Below are positions 7,538 to 15,192 of a stretch of DNA of 17,795 bases, piece by piece. The stretch's first letter is position 1, and the number at the start of each line of letters is the position of its first letter. The translations under genes and the position numbers were made by a program. Under the pieces are notes generated by a model that did no database searches, was not told the origin of the DNA, and saw nothing but the letters and a program-made list of their open reading frames with translations. Origin of the DNA: JAYOFM01 sp038117225. Its GTDB lineage: Bacteria; Pseudomonadota; Alphaproteobacteria; Rhodospirillales; Casp-alpha2. The stretch spans positions 1 to 17,795 of the forward strand of contig JAYOFM010000084.1 of the NCBI GenBank assembly GCA_038117225.1, given 5' to 3'.

Positions 7538-8800
7538 CTAGGTGCCCTGATCCCGCGCATCGGCGGAACCGGTCTCGAGAAGCTCAACGCAGGCGCTCCA
7601 AAGATCGTCGCCATCGACGGCGGCGACACAGGGAAAGGATTCCCGCGGGTCCTGACGCTTGTGGCATCGCCAGAAGCAGTCATAACAATCCATCCGGTGG
7701 TACAGGAACCGAGCATGCGGTGGACGCACGTCGTCGGGATAAGGAACAAAGCTGGCGAAATGGCCGCCGCCGATGATCACCGCCGTCGGCGCGCCAAGGG
7801 CGATAGCAAGGTGGGCGGGGCCAGTATCATTACTGACCACCAGCGCCGCATGCCTCATCAGGTCCATCAAACCATCGAGCGTGGTCCGTCCGGTAAAGTC
7901 TTCGATATCCGCTTCGTCCGCGATGGCGGCGAGGGCGTCCGCGTCGTAGCGTTCGTCCGGTTTGCCGACGATTGCGACGCGCATGCCGCGCGCTTTCAGG
8001 CGATGCGCGAGATCGACGTAACCCGCGAACGGCCATCGCCGGCCGGGCTCGTTGCTGCCGGGCGTGAGTACCGCATAGGCGCCGCCTTCGTCTGCGAACG
8101 TCGGCCGTCGGGCACGCCAACTGATGCGCGTCGGGACAGGCGAAATCGGCCGGCCGGCCAATTCAGAAACAAATCGGAAATGGCGCGCCACCTCGTGCGT
8201 CGGGTAAGGGCCAGTATCGATGATCCGCGTGACCTGGCCCAGGTAGTGGGTAAATTCGGGGCGCACCTGGTCGCTGATATGGGGCAGGCTGACGATGCGC
8301 TGTGGCGCGCCGCTCAGCCAGACCAGGCTGTCGGCCATCAAGGGGCGCCGAAAAAATGAATCGCAGACGACGATCTGCGGTGCCAGACGCCGCACCATCA
8401 ACGCGACCTTGAAACGATAGAATGGCCGCCGGGCAAAGGCGTGTTCGTTGATAGTAACGACCCGCGTGCCGCCAAAGACCTCATCGGCAATACCGCGCCA
8501 ACTGTCGCATCCTAAAACGGTGATATCTTTCGGGCTGACACCGAGTGCGCCCGCATAGTGATCGAGAGAACCCCGGAACAGCACCATGTCGCCGATGCCA
8601 TCCATGCGCACGACGAGGACGCCCCTGCGGGAAGCGCCTACAGGCCAATAGCGGGCGATCAGATCGAACAGGCGAAACAGCCACCAGCGCCGCGGCATGC
8701 CCGTGGGAAAGTTGCGATCCCGCCACGTGGTCTTGAATTGGGGTTCGGACGAACCTTGCTGGGACACAGTGCCGGCGTGGACGTTGTCGGTCCCTGTCAT
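7538..8800 (-). CDS. GT9-family glycosyltransferase (heptosyltransferase-like)
   Basis: Family 9 glycosyltransferases are cytoplasmic GT-B enzymes that usually add heptose or related sugars to the LPS core or other surface glycans. The protein has 420 residues. The N-terminal Rossmann domain begins with GVLVVRMDGIGDMVLFRGSL (60-79), after about 55 extra residues with a basic, Trp-rich stretch that may touch the membrane. The C-terminal domain holds PGSNEPGRRWP (near 250) and the nucleotide-sugar site VSNDTGPAHLAIALGAP (about 319-335). A cysteine cluster, CYDCFWRC at about 370-377 plus a later Cys, is of a kind common near the end of this family. It follows typA by 28 bases and leads directly into ampG. 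The sugar and acceptor cannot be read from sequence, and no other LPS gene is nearby, so I give no symbol. Confidence 0.9.
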   Translation of the reverse strand: MTGTDNVHAGTVSQQGSSEPQFKTTWRDRNFPTGMPRRWWLFRLFDLIARYWPVGASRRGVLVVRMDGIGDMVLFRGSLDHYAGALGVSPKDITVLGCDSWRGIADEVFGGTRVVTINEHAFARRPFYRFKVALMVRRLAPQIVVCDSFFRRPLMADSLVWLSGAPQRIVSLPHISDQVRPEFTHYLGQVTRIIDTGPYPTHEVARHFRFVSELAGRPISPVPTRISWRARRPTFADEGGAYAVLTPGSNEPGRRWPFAGYVDLAHRLKARGMRVAIVGKPDERYDADALAAIADEADIEDFTGRTTLDGLMDLMRHAALVVSNDTGPAHLAIALGAPTAVIIGGGHFASFVPYPDDVRPPHARFLYHRMDCYDCFWRCHKRQDPRESFPCVAAVDGDDLWSACVELLETGSADARDQGT

Positions 8801-8828
8801 GGCACGGCCCCGATGCGCTCGCCAGCGA

Positions 8829-10652
8829 TCAGCCGGCGGCGGGCCGGCGCTCCGCCTTTTTGCGCTCGTGCGGGTTGAGCAGGCGCTTGCGAAGACGCAT
8901 GTTTTTTGGCGTCACTTCCACCAGCTCATCATCGGCGATGTAGGCGATGGCCGATTCCAACGTGAGCTGGCGGGGGGTGGTCAAGCGAACCGCCTCATCC
9001 TTTAATTGGGTGCGGATATTGGTCAGCTGCTTGGACTTTAGCGGATTGACCTCGAGGTCGTTACCACGCGAATGCTCGCCGATGATCATGCCGGCGTAGA
9101 CGGGCACCCCGGAGCCGATGAACAATGGCCCCCGCTCTTCCAGATTGGCGAGTCCGTAGGCGACGCTGTTGCCGTCGCTGGTCGAAATCAGCACGCCGTT
9201 GCGGCGCCCTGGAATCGGGCCCCTGTGCGGACCGTAACCGTGAAACAATCGGCTCATGACGCCGGTGCCCCGGGTTTCGGTCAGAAAGTCTCCATGGAAA
9301 CCGATAAGGCCGCGCGACGGCACCAGAAACCCAAGCCGGGTCTTGCCGGCACCTGACGGGCGCATTTCCAGCAACTCGCCCCGCCGTTCGGCCATCCGCT
9401 CGACGACAACACCGGCATATTCCTCATCGACGTCGATCTGGACTTCCTCGAGGGGCTCTTCTTCCTGGCCAGTAATGGGGTCGGCGCGCATCAACACACG
9501 TGGCCGGCTGATGCCGAGCTCGAAGCCTTCCCGCCGCATGGTCTCAATCAGCACGGCGAGTTGCAGCTCGCCACGGCCGGCGACCTCGAACGCACCGTCG
9601 TCTGTGGTCTCGGTGACGCTAATGGCGACGTTGCCTTCCGCTTCGGCGAGCAAGCGATCGCGAATCATGCGCGAGGTCACCTTGCTACCGTCGCGGCCGG
9701 CGAGGGGTGAATTGTTGACGGCGAACGTCATCGACAGGGTCGGTGGATCGATGGGTTGCGCGGCGAGTGGTTCGGTGACTTCTGAATCACAAAGGGTATC
9801 GGCCACCGTGGCTCGCTGGAATCCGGCGAGGGCAACAATATCACCAGCACTGACTTCATCCGCGGCAACACGCTCGAGGCCGCGGTAGACCAATACCTTG
9901 GTCAGCCGCACGCGTTCGATCTCACGTCCGGTATGATCGAGCGCATGAATGATCGTGTTGGGACGAACAACGCCCTCGGCGATGCGGCCGGTCAACACCC
10001 GCCCCAGGTAGGGATCAGCCTCTAGCATGGTCGCCAGCATGCGGAACTTACCGGTGGTGTTCGCATCAGGCGGCTGCACATGCTCGACCATGGCCTCGAA
10101 CAGCGGCTGGAGATTATCGCCCTTGTCGTCCAAATCATGGCTCGCCCAGCCGTTCTTGGCCGACGCATAAATGACCGGGAAATCGAGCTGTTCGTCATTG
10201 GCCTCGAGCGCCACGAACAGATCAAAAATTTCTTCGTGCACCGCTTCGGCGCGCGCATCGGGGCGGTCGATCTTATTGATCACGACGATCGGTTTCAGTC
10301 CCAGCCGCAAAGCCTTGCCGGTGACGAACTTGGTCTGCGGCATCGGGCCCTCGGCGGCGTCGACCAGCAACACGACGCCGTCGACCATGGACAGGATGCG
10401 TTCCACCTCGCCACCAAAATCCGCGTGCCCGGGCGTGTCGACAATGTTGATACGGTGGTCGTGCCAGTCGATCGAGGTGCACTTGGCAAGAATCGTAATG
10501 CCCCGCTCACGCTCCAGGTCATTGCTGTCCATGGCCCGGTCGGCAACACGCTGGTTATCGCGGAAAGCGCCACTTTGCCACAGCAGGCCGTCGACGAGGG
10601 TCGTCTTGCCGTGGTCCACGTGCGCAATGATGGCGACGTTACGAATCTGCAT
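8829..10652 (-). CDS. typA: Ribosome-associated GTPase TypA/BipA
   Basis: BipA is a translational GTPase related to EF-G and LepA; it binds ribosomes and supports 50S assembly and growth under cold and other stress. The 607 residues are full length. The G-domain motifs are all present: AHVDHGKTT at 10-18, the switch I segment RERGITI at 48-54, DTPGH at 72-76, NKID at 126-129 and SAK at 164-166. The later domains carry the EF-G-like part and the BipA-specific end, including RGLIGFHGDFLTETRGTG and HSRGNDLEVNP. The ATG at 10652 gives the family N-terminus IRNVAIIAHVDHG. No good ribosome site precedes it; with the kinase stop just 25 bases upstream, translation may depend on coupling. The GT9 gene follows after 28 bases. 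Confidence 0.98.
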   Translation of the reverse strand: MQIRNVAIIAHVDHGKTTLVDGLLWQSGAFRDNQRVADRAMDSNDLERERGITILAKCTSIDWHDHRINIVDTPGHADFGGEVERILSMVDGVVLLVDAAEGPMPQTKFVTGKALRLGLKPIVVINKIDRPDARAEAVHEEIFDLFVALEANDEQLDFPVIYASAKNGWASHDLDDKGDNLQPLFEAMVEHVQPPDANTTGKFRMLATMLEADPYLGRVLTGRIAEGVVRPNTIIHALDHTGREIERVRLTKVLVYRGLERVAADEVSAGDIVALAGFQRATVADTLCDSEVTEPLAAQPIDPPTLSMTFAVNNSPLAGRDGSKVTSRMIRDRLLAEAEGNVAISVTETTDDGAFEVAGRGELQLAVLIETMRREGFELGISRPRVLMRADPITGQEEEPLEEVQIDVDEEYAGVVVERMAERRGELLEMRPSGAGKTRLGFLVPSRGLIGFHGDFLTETRGTGVMSRLFHGYGPHRGPIPGRRNGVLISTSDGNSVAYGLANLEERGPLFIGSGVPVYAGMIIGEHSRGNDLEVNPLKSKQLTNIRTQLKDEAVRLTTPRQLTLESAIAYIADDELVEVTPKNMRLRKRLLNPHERKKAERRPAAG

Positions 10653-10677
10653 GGCGATAGTTCGCTTTCAAAAACGG

Positions 10678-11682
10678 TTAATCGGTCGCGTCGCCGAGGC
10701 GTTCGCGGACCAGGTCGCCGAGCGGCCGGTCCGGCCGGGCGCCCATGTGGGATATCACTTCCGACGCGGCGACGCCGCCGGTCCGGGCGGCTCGGGCAAA
10801 ATCGCTATGGCGGGTGAATTCATAAAGAAAACCGGCGGCATATGCGTCGCCAGCGCCGGTTGTATCGACAACGCGCGAGACCGGCTCCGCGTCCACGACG
10901 TGGATCTCGTCACCGGCGACGATGACTGAGCCCCGCGGGCCACGAGTCAGTGCCGCCACGTCACATCGGCCACGCACCGCCTGCAATGCCGAATCGAAAT
11001 CGTCGACCTCGAACAATGAGGTGATTTCCTCTTCATTGGCGAAAAGGATGTCGACGTGATTATCGACGAGATCGATGAAGCCTTCACGATGGCGCCCGAC
11101 GCAGAATGGGTCGGACAGGCTGAGAGAAACTTTGCGGTCGGCAGCATGGGCCGCCGCGGCGGCATCAAGGAATGCCTGCTGCGCCGCCGTTGGATCCCAC
11201 AGGTACCCCTCCAGATAGGTGACCTGGGAGGCCGCGATCATTTCGTTATCAATGTCATGGCTGTTGAGATTCACACAGGCGCCGAGGTAGGTCATCATGG
11301 TCCGGTCCGCATCCGGCGTAACGAGAATCAGACACGTTGCCGTCGCCGGGCCGTCGACGGCGGCCGGCGTCGTGAACGCGACCCCGGTGGCACGAATATC
11401 ATGGGCGAAGACCTGGCCCAGCTGGTCATCGCGAACCTTGCCGATGTAGGCGCAGGCGGCACCCAGTGATGCCAGACCGGCGATGGTGTTGGCGGCGGAA
11501 CCGCCCGAGCACTCGACCGCCGGGCCGGCCTTGTCGTAGAGCGCCTTCGCTGCCGCTGAATCGACGAGCGTCATCGCGCCCTTGGTGAGGCCCTCTTCGG
11601 TGAGGAATGATTCCTCGGCATGAACGAGGACATCGACAATGGCATTGCCGATGCCGACGACATCGTAGGCGGCTCGAGTCAT
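10678..11682 (-). CDS. PfkB-family kinase, probable adenosine kinase
   Basis: The enzyme should phosphorylate adenosine (or a close nucleoside or sugar) at the 5' position with ATP, salvaging purines in the cytoplasm. With the ATG at 11682 it has 334 residues. Ribokinase-fold signatures are clear: GIGNAIVDV (10-18), the substrate-binding CSGGSAANT (58-66), NEEE (216-219), and the anion hole with catalytic Asp in DTTGAGDAYAAGF (273-285; Asp279). The N-terminus and the GGSAANT and TMMTYLGA segments resemble alphaproteobacterial proteins annotated as adenosine kinase, but PfkB substrate calls from sequence are not certain. A start at 11733 is rejected: AGGAAA at 11691-11696 lies eight bases before the ATG, and a promoter covers the upstream part. 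It is first in the leftward block, with typA 25 bases on. Confidence 0.88.
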   Translation of the reverse strand: MTRAAYDVVGIGNAIVDVLVHAEESFLTEEGLTKGAMTLVDSAAAKALYDKAGPAVECSGGSAANTIAGLASLGAACAYIGKVRDDQLGQVFAHDIRATGVAFTTPAAVDGPATATCLILVTPDADRTMMTYLGACVNLNSHDIDNEMIAASQVTYLEGYLWDPTAAQQAFLDAAAAAHAADRKVSLSLSDPFCVGRHREGFIDLVDNHVDILFANEEEITSLFEVDDFDSALQAVRGRCDVAALTRGPRGSVIVAGDEIHVVDAEPVSRVVDTTGAGDAYAAGFLYEFTRHSDFARAARTGGVAASEVISHMGARPDRPLGDLVRERLGDATD

Positions 11683-11718
11683 GGATGCAGTTTCCTGGTA
11701 TCGGTGTTTCGCGGCCGC

Positions 11719-11746
11719 AGTATAGCGATGCAACCCGCGCCAACAA
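11719..11746 (-). promoter_or_regulatory. Sigma-70-type promoter for the kinase-typA block
   Basis: On the minus strand TTGTTG (11741-11746) is followed after 16 bases by TATACT (11719-11724), a strong -10 match. Transcription would start near 11712, leaving a leader of about 30 bases before the kinase ATG. It is the best placed promoter to drive the leftward block; further internal promoters are possible. Confidence 0.5.
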
Positions 11747-11902
11747 GCGCTAGCTGGCGCGAAATGGCATATTGCTCCGGTTTATTTCCAAACGCCTGCG
11801 AACACATTAAAAAATAGATAACGGATTAATTATAATGTAAAATTAATTATTTACAGTTATTATTGAATGTATAAGGTAGGAAAAACGGTATAAATTATTG
11901 TT

Positions 11903-11916
11903 AATAAAATTTTATT
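11903..11916. repeat. 14-bp perfect palindrome
   Basis: AATAAAATTTTATT reads the same on both strands. It lies about 110 bases before the EI24 gene and 180 before the kinase start, within a low-complexity AT stretch. It could be an operator for a dimeric regulator or simply a chance product of base composition. Confidence 0.6.
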
Positions 11917-12023
11917 TGTCGTCACGAAACACTTAGGCCAAATTATCTTGTGTTTTTGACCCGCGCTTCGTACACAATGAGATGCGCAGCCATAATGGAT
12001 TTAATTAGTGGCGTAATTACATA

Positions 12024-12692
12024 ATGATATCAGCGTTTGTTAAAGGAATAGAGCAATTAAACGACCGGGCGACCCGCCGGGTTTTGTGGCTCGCGATCCT
12101 TGCCGCTATCCTCGTGCTGGTCATCCTGTGGTCGGGAATCGGTCTTCTTTTGACGCGAACGGCCGTATTCGACATTGGGTGGTTGGAATCAGCGATCGAT
12201 ATTCTGGGAGGGCTCGCCACGCTGGTTCTGACGTGGTTTCTGTTTCCCGCCGTGATCAGCACGGTCGTCGGCATATTTCTCGACAATATCGCCCGTGCCG
12301 TCGAATCGCGGCATTATCCCGGTTTGCCCGAACCGCGGGACATCCCCATCTCTGAAACCGTTTTGACGACACTCAAGTTTCTCGGCCTGCTAGTGGTACT
12401 CAATCTGATATCATTGGTATTCCTGTTCGTGCCGCCGCTGTTCCCTTTTGTGTTCTATTCGGTCAACGGTTATCTTCTCGGTCGTGAGTATTTTGAGCTG
12501 GTGGCGTTACGGCGCCTTTCGGCGGCCGAAGCGGCCGAAATGCGGAGAATTCATGGACGCTCCGTGTTCGTCGCCGGGGTCTTGATGGCGTTAATGCTGA
12601 CGATTCCCGTCGTCAATCTGCTAGCGTCAATTGTTGCCACGGCGGCGATGGTGCATTTGTTCGAAGGTTGGCGGACGCGTTCGGCCGACTGA
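12024..12692 (+). CDS. EI24/CysZ-like integral membrane protein
   Basis: The family (PF07264) includes CysZ, linked to sulfate uptake, but most alphaproteobacterial members have no proven role. The 222-residue protein has hydrophobic stretches at about 21-43, 57-85, 115-153 and 180-212; the long ones can form helical hairpins. A basic and acidic loop with RHYPGLPEPRDIP (96-108) follows the second stretch. This layout and the PLFPFVFYSVNGYLLGREYFELVALRR segment (138-164) fit EI24 proteins. The ATG at 12024 is the only reasonable start, and nothing like a ribosome site precedes it, so initiation may be leaderless or weak. It heads a rightward set, with bactofilin 52 bases downstream. A sulfate role is not supported, since no sulfur genes are near. 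Confidence 0.8.
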   Translation: MISAFVKGIEQLNDRATRRVLWLAILAAILVLVILWSGIGLLLTRTAVFDIGWLESAIDILGGLATLVLTWFLFPAVISTVVGIFLDNIARAVESRHYPGLPEPRDIPISETVLTTLKFLGLLVVLNLISLVFLFVPPLFPFVFYSVNGYLLGREYFELVALRRLSAAEAAEMRRIHGRSVFVAGVLMALMLTIPVVNLLASIVATAAMVHLFEGWRTRSAD

Positions 12693-12730
12693 GTATAGCG
12701 GCCGGCGGGAAATCCCTGATACCGGCATGC

Positions 12731-12736
12731 GAGGAG
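12731..12736 (+). promoter_or_regulatory. Ribosome binding site fixing the bactofilin start
   Basis: GAGGAG lies eight bases before the ATG at 12745. The earlier in-frame ATG at 12727 and the frame opening at 12631 lack such a site, and the latter overlaps the EI24 gene. Confidence 0.75.
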
Positions 12737-12744
12737 TGGTTGAG

Positions 12745-13350
12745 ATGTTTGGAAAGAAGACTGACGAACAAGACGGTACCGCCACCCGTGCCGCCGACGG
12801 CAATACGGATGATCTTTCGGCGCCGCCCCTTAAGCCGTTTTCGCGCAAGGGGTCACACGCGCCGGCAAAGCCGCCGTCGGCGACCGCATTCCAGCCCGAA
12901 GCGACACGGCGGCCGCCGGATATTCCGGGGCCGGCGGCACGGCGGGCCGACCGGGCCCGTGGCGGCGACATGGATCACCGCCGGCTGATCGTCGGCCGCG
13001 ATATTTGCCTGAATGGCGAAATCACCTCCTGCGACAAGCTGATCGTCGAGGGTCGGGTCGAGGTCACCATATCCAACGCCCGGGTTCTCGAAATCGCCCC
13101 CACGGGGTTCTTCACAGGCCAGGCCGAGGTCGAGGAAGCCGACATCAGTGGGCGTTTCGAGGGTGAACTGGTGGCGCGTGACCGTCTGGTCGTGCGGACA
13201 GGCGGGCGCATTCGCGGCGCCGTACGTTATGGTCGTATCGTCATCGAATCAGGTGGTGAAATTTCGGGGGACATGCAAACCCTGGACAGCCCCGACACGG
13301 GTGCGACCGAAAACACGCCGCCGAAAGCCGACGACACCGAAAAAGACTAA
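12745..13350 (+). CDS. Bactofilin (cytoskeletal polymer protein)
   Basis: Bactofilins form nucleotide-independent filaments at the inner face of the membrane and place cell-wall or stalk enzymes. From the ATG at 12745 the protein has 201 residues. The N-terminal peptide MFGKK resembles the membrane-targeting MFxK start of other bactofilins, which also supports this start. A disordered Pro, Arg and Ala-rich linker runs to about 76. The right-handed beta-helix core spans about 78-180, with the short repeated turns VEGRVEV, ISGRFEG, GGRIRGAV and SGGEISGDM. The tail is short and acidic. It lies between the EI24 gene and the lipoprotein gene, which begins two bases after its stop. No M23 peptidase, a frequent bactofilin partner, is next to it. 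Confidence 0.92.
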   Translation: MFGKKTDEQDGTATRAADGNTDDLSAPPLKPFSRKGSHAPAKPPSATAFQPEATRRPPDIPGPAARRADRARGGDMDHRRLIVGRDICLNGEITSCDKLIVEGRVEVTISNARVLEIAPTGFFTGQAEVEEADISGRFEGELVARDRLVVRTGGRIRGAVRYGRIVIESGGEISGDMQTLDSPDTGATENTPPKADDTEKD

Positions 13351-13352
13351 GC

Positions 13353-13877
13353 GTGCCCGGATCATTGTTTGTGTCCAGAACGACAGTCAGGGCTCTACGT
13401 CTCGGCCGCGGGTTGTCCCGCGCGTTATGTTTGCCAATTCTGCTGGCCGTGCTCGCCTGCGCCACGGATGGAAAGGGGCCGGTATCCACGTTGTCGACAG
13501 AGGCGGATACACCTGTAGCAACCGGGCCGACCGCAGACGACATTCAGCGAGACGCCGACGCCCAAGTGGCCACGGTTGCGCGCCCCGCTCAGCCTACGCC
13601 GAAGCGACCGCCGCCCTTGGCCGACGAGATGGCCGATCTGGATCCGACGTCCGTCAAGACCTTGCTCGGCGAACCGTCATTCGTCCGCCGCGATCCGCCG
13701 GCGGAGATATGGCAGTACCGGCCGGCCGGATGTGTGCTCGATTTATTCTTGTATCCGGCAAATAGTGAGGGCGACCTGCGCGTGCGCCACGTCGCCGCCC
13801 GCATTGCCGGCGGTGGAAATGTAACCGTCGCGGATTGTGCCGCGCGCATTCTCGCGAACCGTGGGCAGAGTGGCTGA
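13353..13877 (+). CDS. Uncharacterised small lipoprotein
   Basis: I do not recognise a named family. From the GTG at 13353 the product has 174 residues; another GTG at 13371 would shorten it by six, and neither has a clear ribosome site. The start is basic, followed by the hydrophobic CLPILLAVLAC (26-36), which reads as a lipoprotein signal with Cys36 as the lipid site (Leu at -2 is not ideal). A flexible Pro, Thr and Ala-rich part runs to about 90. A compact end domain holds LLGEPSFVRRDPPAEIWQYR (104-123) and GCVLDLFLYP (126-135), faintly like the small SmpA/BamE fold, with Cys127 and Cys162 able to pair in the periplasm. The gene begins two bases after the bactofilin stop, so coupled expression is likely. 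An envelope role is inference. Confidence 0.72.
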   Translation: MPGSLFVSRTTVRALRLGRGLSRALCLPILLAVLACATDGKGPVSTLSTEADTPVATGPTADDIQRDADAQVATVARPAQPTPKRPPPLADEMADLDPTSVKTLLGEPSFVRRDPPAEIWQYRPAGCVLDLFLYPANSEGDLRVRHVAARIAGGGNVTVADCAARILANRGQSG

Positions 13878-13913
13878 TTCGCCCGTTTTGATCTTTTCGA
13901 ATAAATTGGTCGG

Positions 13914-14549
13914 TCAGAGTGTGGTCTTGCCCTTGAAACGACAAAGATCCGCGACGATGCAGTTCGGGCAATCTGGCTTTCGCGCCTTGCACACATAGCG
14001 GCCATGCAGGATCAGCCAATGATGGGCGTGCTGCTTGAACTCGGCAGGCGTCACCTTGTCCAGCTTCCTTTCGACCGCTAACGGTGTTTTTCCGGGCGCC
14101 AAGCCGGTGCGATTGGATATGCGGAAGATGTGGGTGTCCACGGCGATGGTTGGTTCGCCAAAGGCGATGTTGCGGACCACGTTGGCCGTTTTGCGGCCGA
14201 CGCCAGGCAGGGCCTCGAGCGCGGCCTGATCATTGGGAACGACGGAACCGTGGCGTTCGATCAGAAGATGGCTGAGCGCGATGACATTTTTGGCCTTGGC
14301 GTTGAACAGCCCGATCGTCTTGATGTAATCGCGTAGCTTGGATTCGCCGAGCGCGATCATTTGTTCCGGAGTCGTCACGACCTTGAACAGCGGACCGGTC
14401 GCCTTATTGACGCCAACGTCCGTTGCCTGCGCCGACAGCACCACGGCGACCAGAAGCGTAAAGGTGTTGACCCAGTCGAGTTCGCCCTTGGGATCGGGCA
14501 TGGCGGCCTGAAGCCGGCCATAGAACGTCGTGATGTCGGCTTTTTTCAT
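13914..14549 (-). CDS. nth: Endonuclease III
   Basis: This DNA glycosylase and AP lyase removes oxidised pyrimidines in base excision repair. With the ATG at 14549 it has 211 residues, the same length as E. coli Nth, and the key residues fall at the same numbers: Lys120 in the helix-hairpin-helix LPGVGRKTANVV, Asp138 in AVDTH, and iron-sulfur ligands Cys187, Cys194, Cys197 and Cys203 (C-x6-C-x2-C-x5-C). This agreement is the reason for rejecting the TTG at 14558. AGGTTGG upstream can serve as ribosome site. The gene converges on the lipoprotein gene with 36 bases between and diverges from the DUF2244 gene over about 110 bases. No strong terminator hairpin is seen between nth and the lipoprotein gene. 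Confidence 0.98.
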   Translation of the reverse strand: MKKADITTFYGRLQAAMPDPKGELDWVNTFTLLVAVVLSAQATDVGVNKATGPLFKVVTTPEQMIALGESKLRDYIKTIGLFNAKAKNVIALSHLLIERHGSVVPNDQAALEALPGVGRKTANVVRNIAFGEPTIAVDTHIFRISNRTGLAPGKTPLAVERKLDKVTPAEFKQHAHHWLILHGRYVCKARKPDCPNCIVADLCRFKGKTTL

Positions 14550-14658
14550 GGTCGCCAACCTATCTGGCTGATGGCGCTCGCGGAAGGCTTTCTTTTACCC
14601 GCCGCCCGGCCGCGTTAACATCGCCTCACAACGTTTGGCCAACGATACTGCGGGGATC

Positions 14659-15192
14659 ATGAAACACCGTGACGCCTTACCGCCGCTGTTTAGCGCCGAA
14701 CTACGCCCGCACCGCAGCGCCTCGGAAAGGGCGGTGCGGATCGTCACGCTGTTGGTGCTCGCGATCTCTATTCCGACCGGTATCGTCTTCTCCCTGATCG
14801 GGGCGTGGCCGGTATTGGGTTTCATGGGATTGGAGGTCATTGCACTGATCGTTCTTTTGCGCTGGCACCATCGTTCAGGCTATTCGCTGGAAACCATTCG
14901 CCTGACCAACGCCGCGCTGTGGGTGGAGCGCCGCAATCCCTGGGGCCGGTGCCAGTCCTGGTCCTTCCAACCGCACTGGCTGCAGGTCAATATCAATGAG
15001 ACTCCCGATGGCGGCAATCACCTGGAATTGCGTTCGCATGGCAGGGCGCTCACCATCGGCGCGTTTCTCGCGGCCGAGGAACGCGTCTCGCTGGCAGCCG
15101 CACTGCGTGAAAAGTTATCGGGGCTGACCTCGGCGGACATGACCGGCGACGTGCGCCAGGCAGTCGATACCGCCTCGTCAGTTAAATCCTAG
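14659..15192 (+). CDS. DUF2244 family membrane protein
   Basis: The function is unknown; DUF2244 proteins are small inner membrane proteins common in alphaproteobacteria. From the ATG at 14659 it has 177 residues; a TTG at 14635 would add eight. A short cytoplasmic start with ELRPHRS (14-20) leads to two membrane helices at about 27-47 and 50-68 with a tight turn, then a soluble domain. Typical family segments are LRPHRS, WHHRSGYSLETIRLT (69-83), the Trp-rich NPWGRCQSWSFQPHWLQV (93-110) and LELRSHGRALTIGAFLAAEER (122-142). Its last 15 bases overlap the end of dapB on the other strand. It stands alone on its strand, flanked by nth and dapB, which give no hint of its role. Confidence 0.85.
   Translation: MKHRDALPPLFSAELRPHRSASERAVRIVTLLVLAISIPTGIVFSLIGAWPVLGFMGLEVIALIVLLRWHHRSGYSLETIRLTNAALWVERRNPWGRCQSWSFQPHWLQVNINETPDGGNHLELRSHGRALTIGAFLAAEERVSLAAALREKLSGLTSADMTGDVRQAVDTASSVKS

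Larger units (their letters stand above)
11683..12023. other. AT-rich divergent intergenic region
   Basis: There is no credible gene here. The part nearest the kinase is GC-rich and holds its promoter; from about 11780 the DNA becomes strongly AT-rich. It contains a 9-base direct repeat ATTAATTAT at 11825-11833 and 11842-11850, a perfect 14-base palindrome at 11903-11916, and a second palindrome GTAATTAC at 12013-12020 just before the EI24 start. For the rightward genes a weak promoter is possible: TTGTGT at 11948-11953, 17 bases, then TACACA at 11971-11976. The EI24 gene has no visible ribosome site. I see no small RNA that can be supported from sequence alone. Confidence 0.6.

Noticed and set aside
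10080..10929. Two long plus-strand frames
   Set aside because: They are shadows of typA and the kinase gene, which have complete catalytic motifs.
11874..11937. AAGGTAGG followed by a short TTG-initiated frame of about 12 codons
   Set aside because: The spacing to the start is too long, and the peptide is very short in AT-rich DNA; there is no support for translation.
13148..13765. 205-codon plus-strand frame across the bactofilin-lipoprotein junction
   Set aside because: It overlaps both real genes in another frame and has Arg-rich shadow composition.
13878..13913. Possible bidirectional terminator between the lipoprotein gene and nth
   Set aside because: There are T-runs but no stable GC-rich stem.
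14615..14649. TTAACA and GATACT as a promoter for the DUF2244 gene
   Set aside because: The two elements are 23 bases apart, too far for a sigma-70 promoter.
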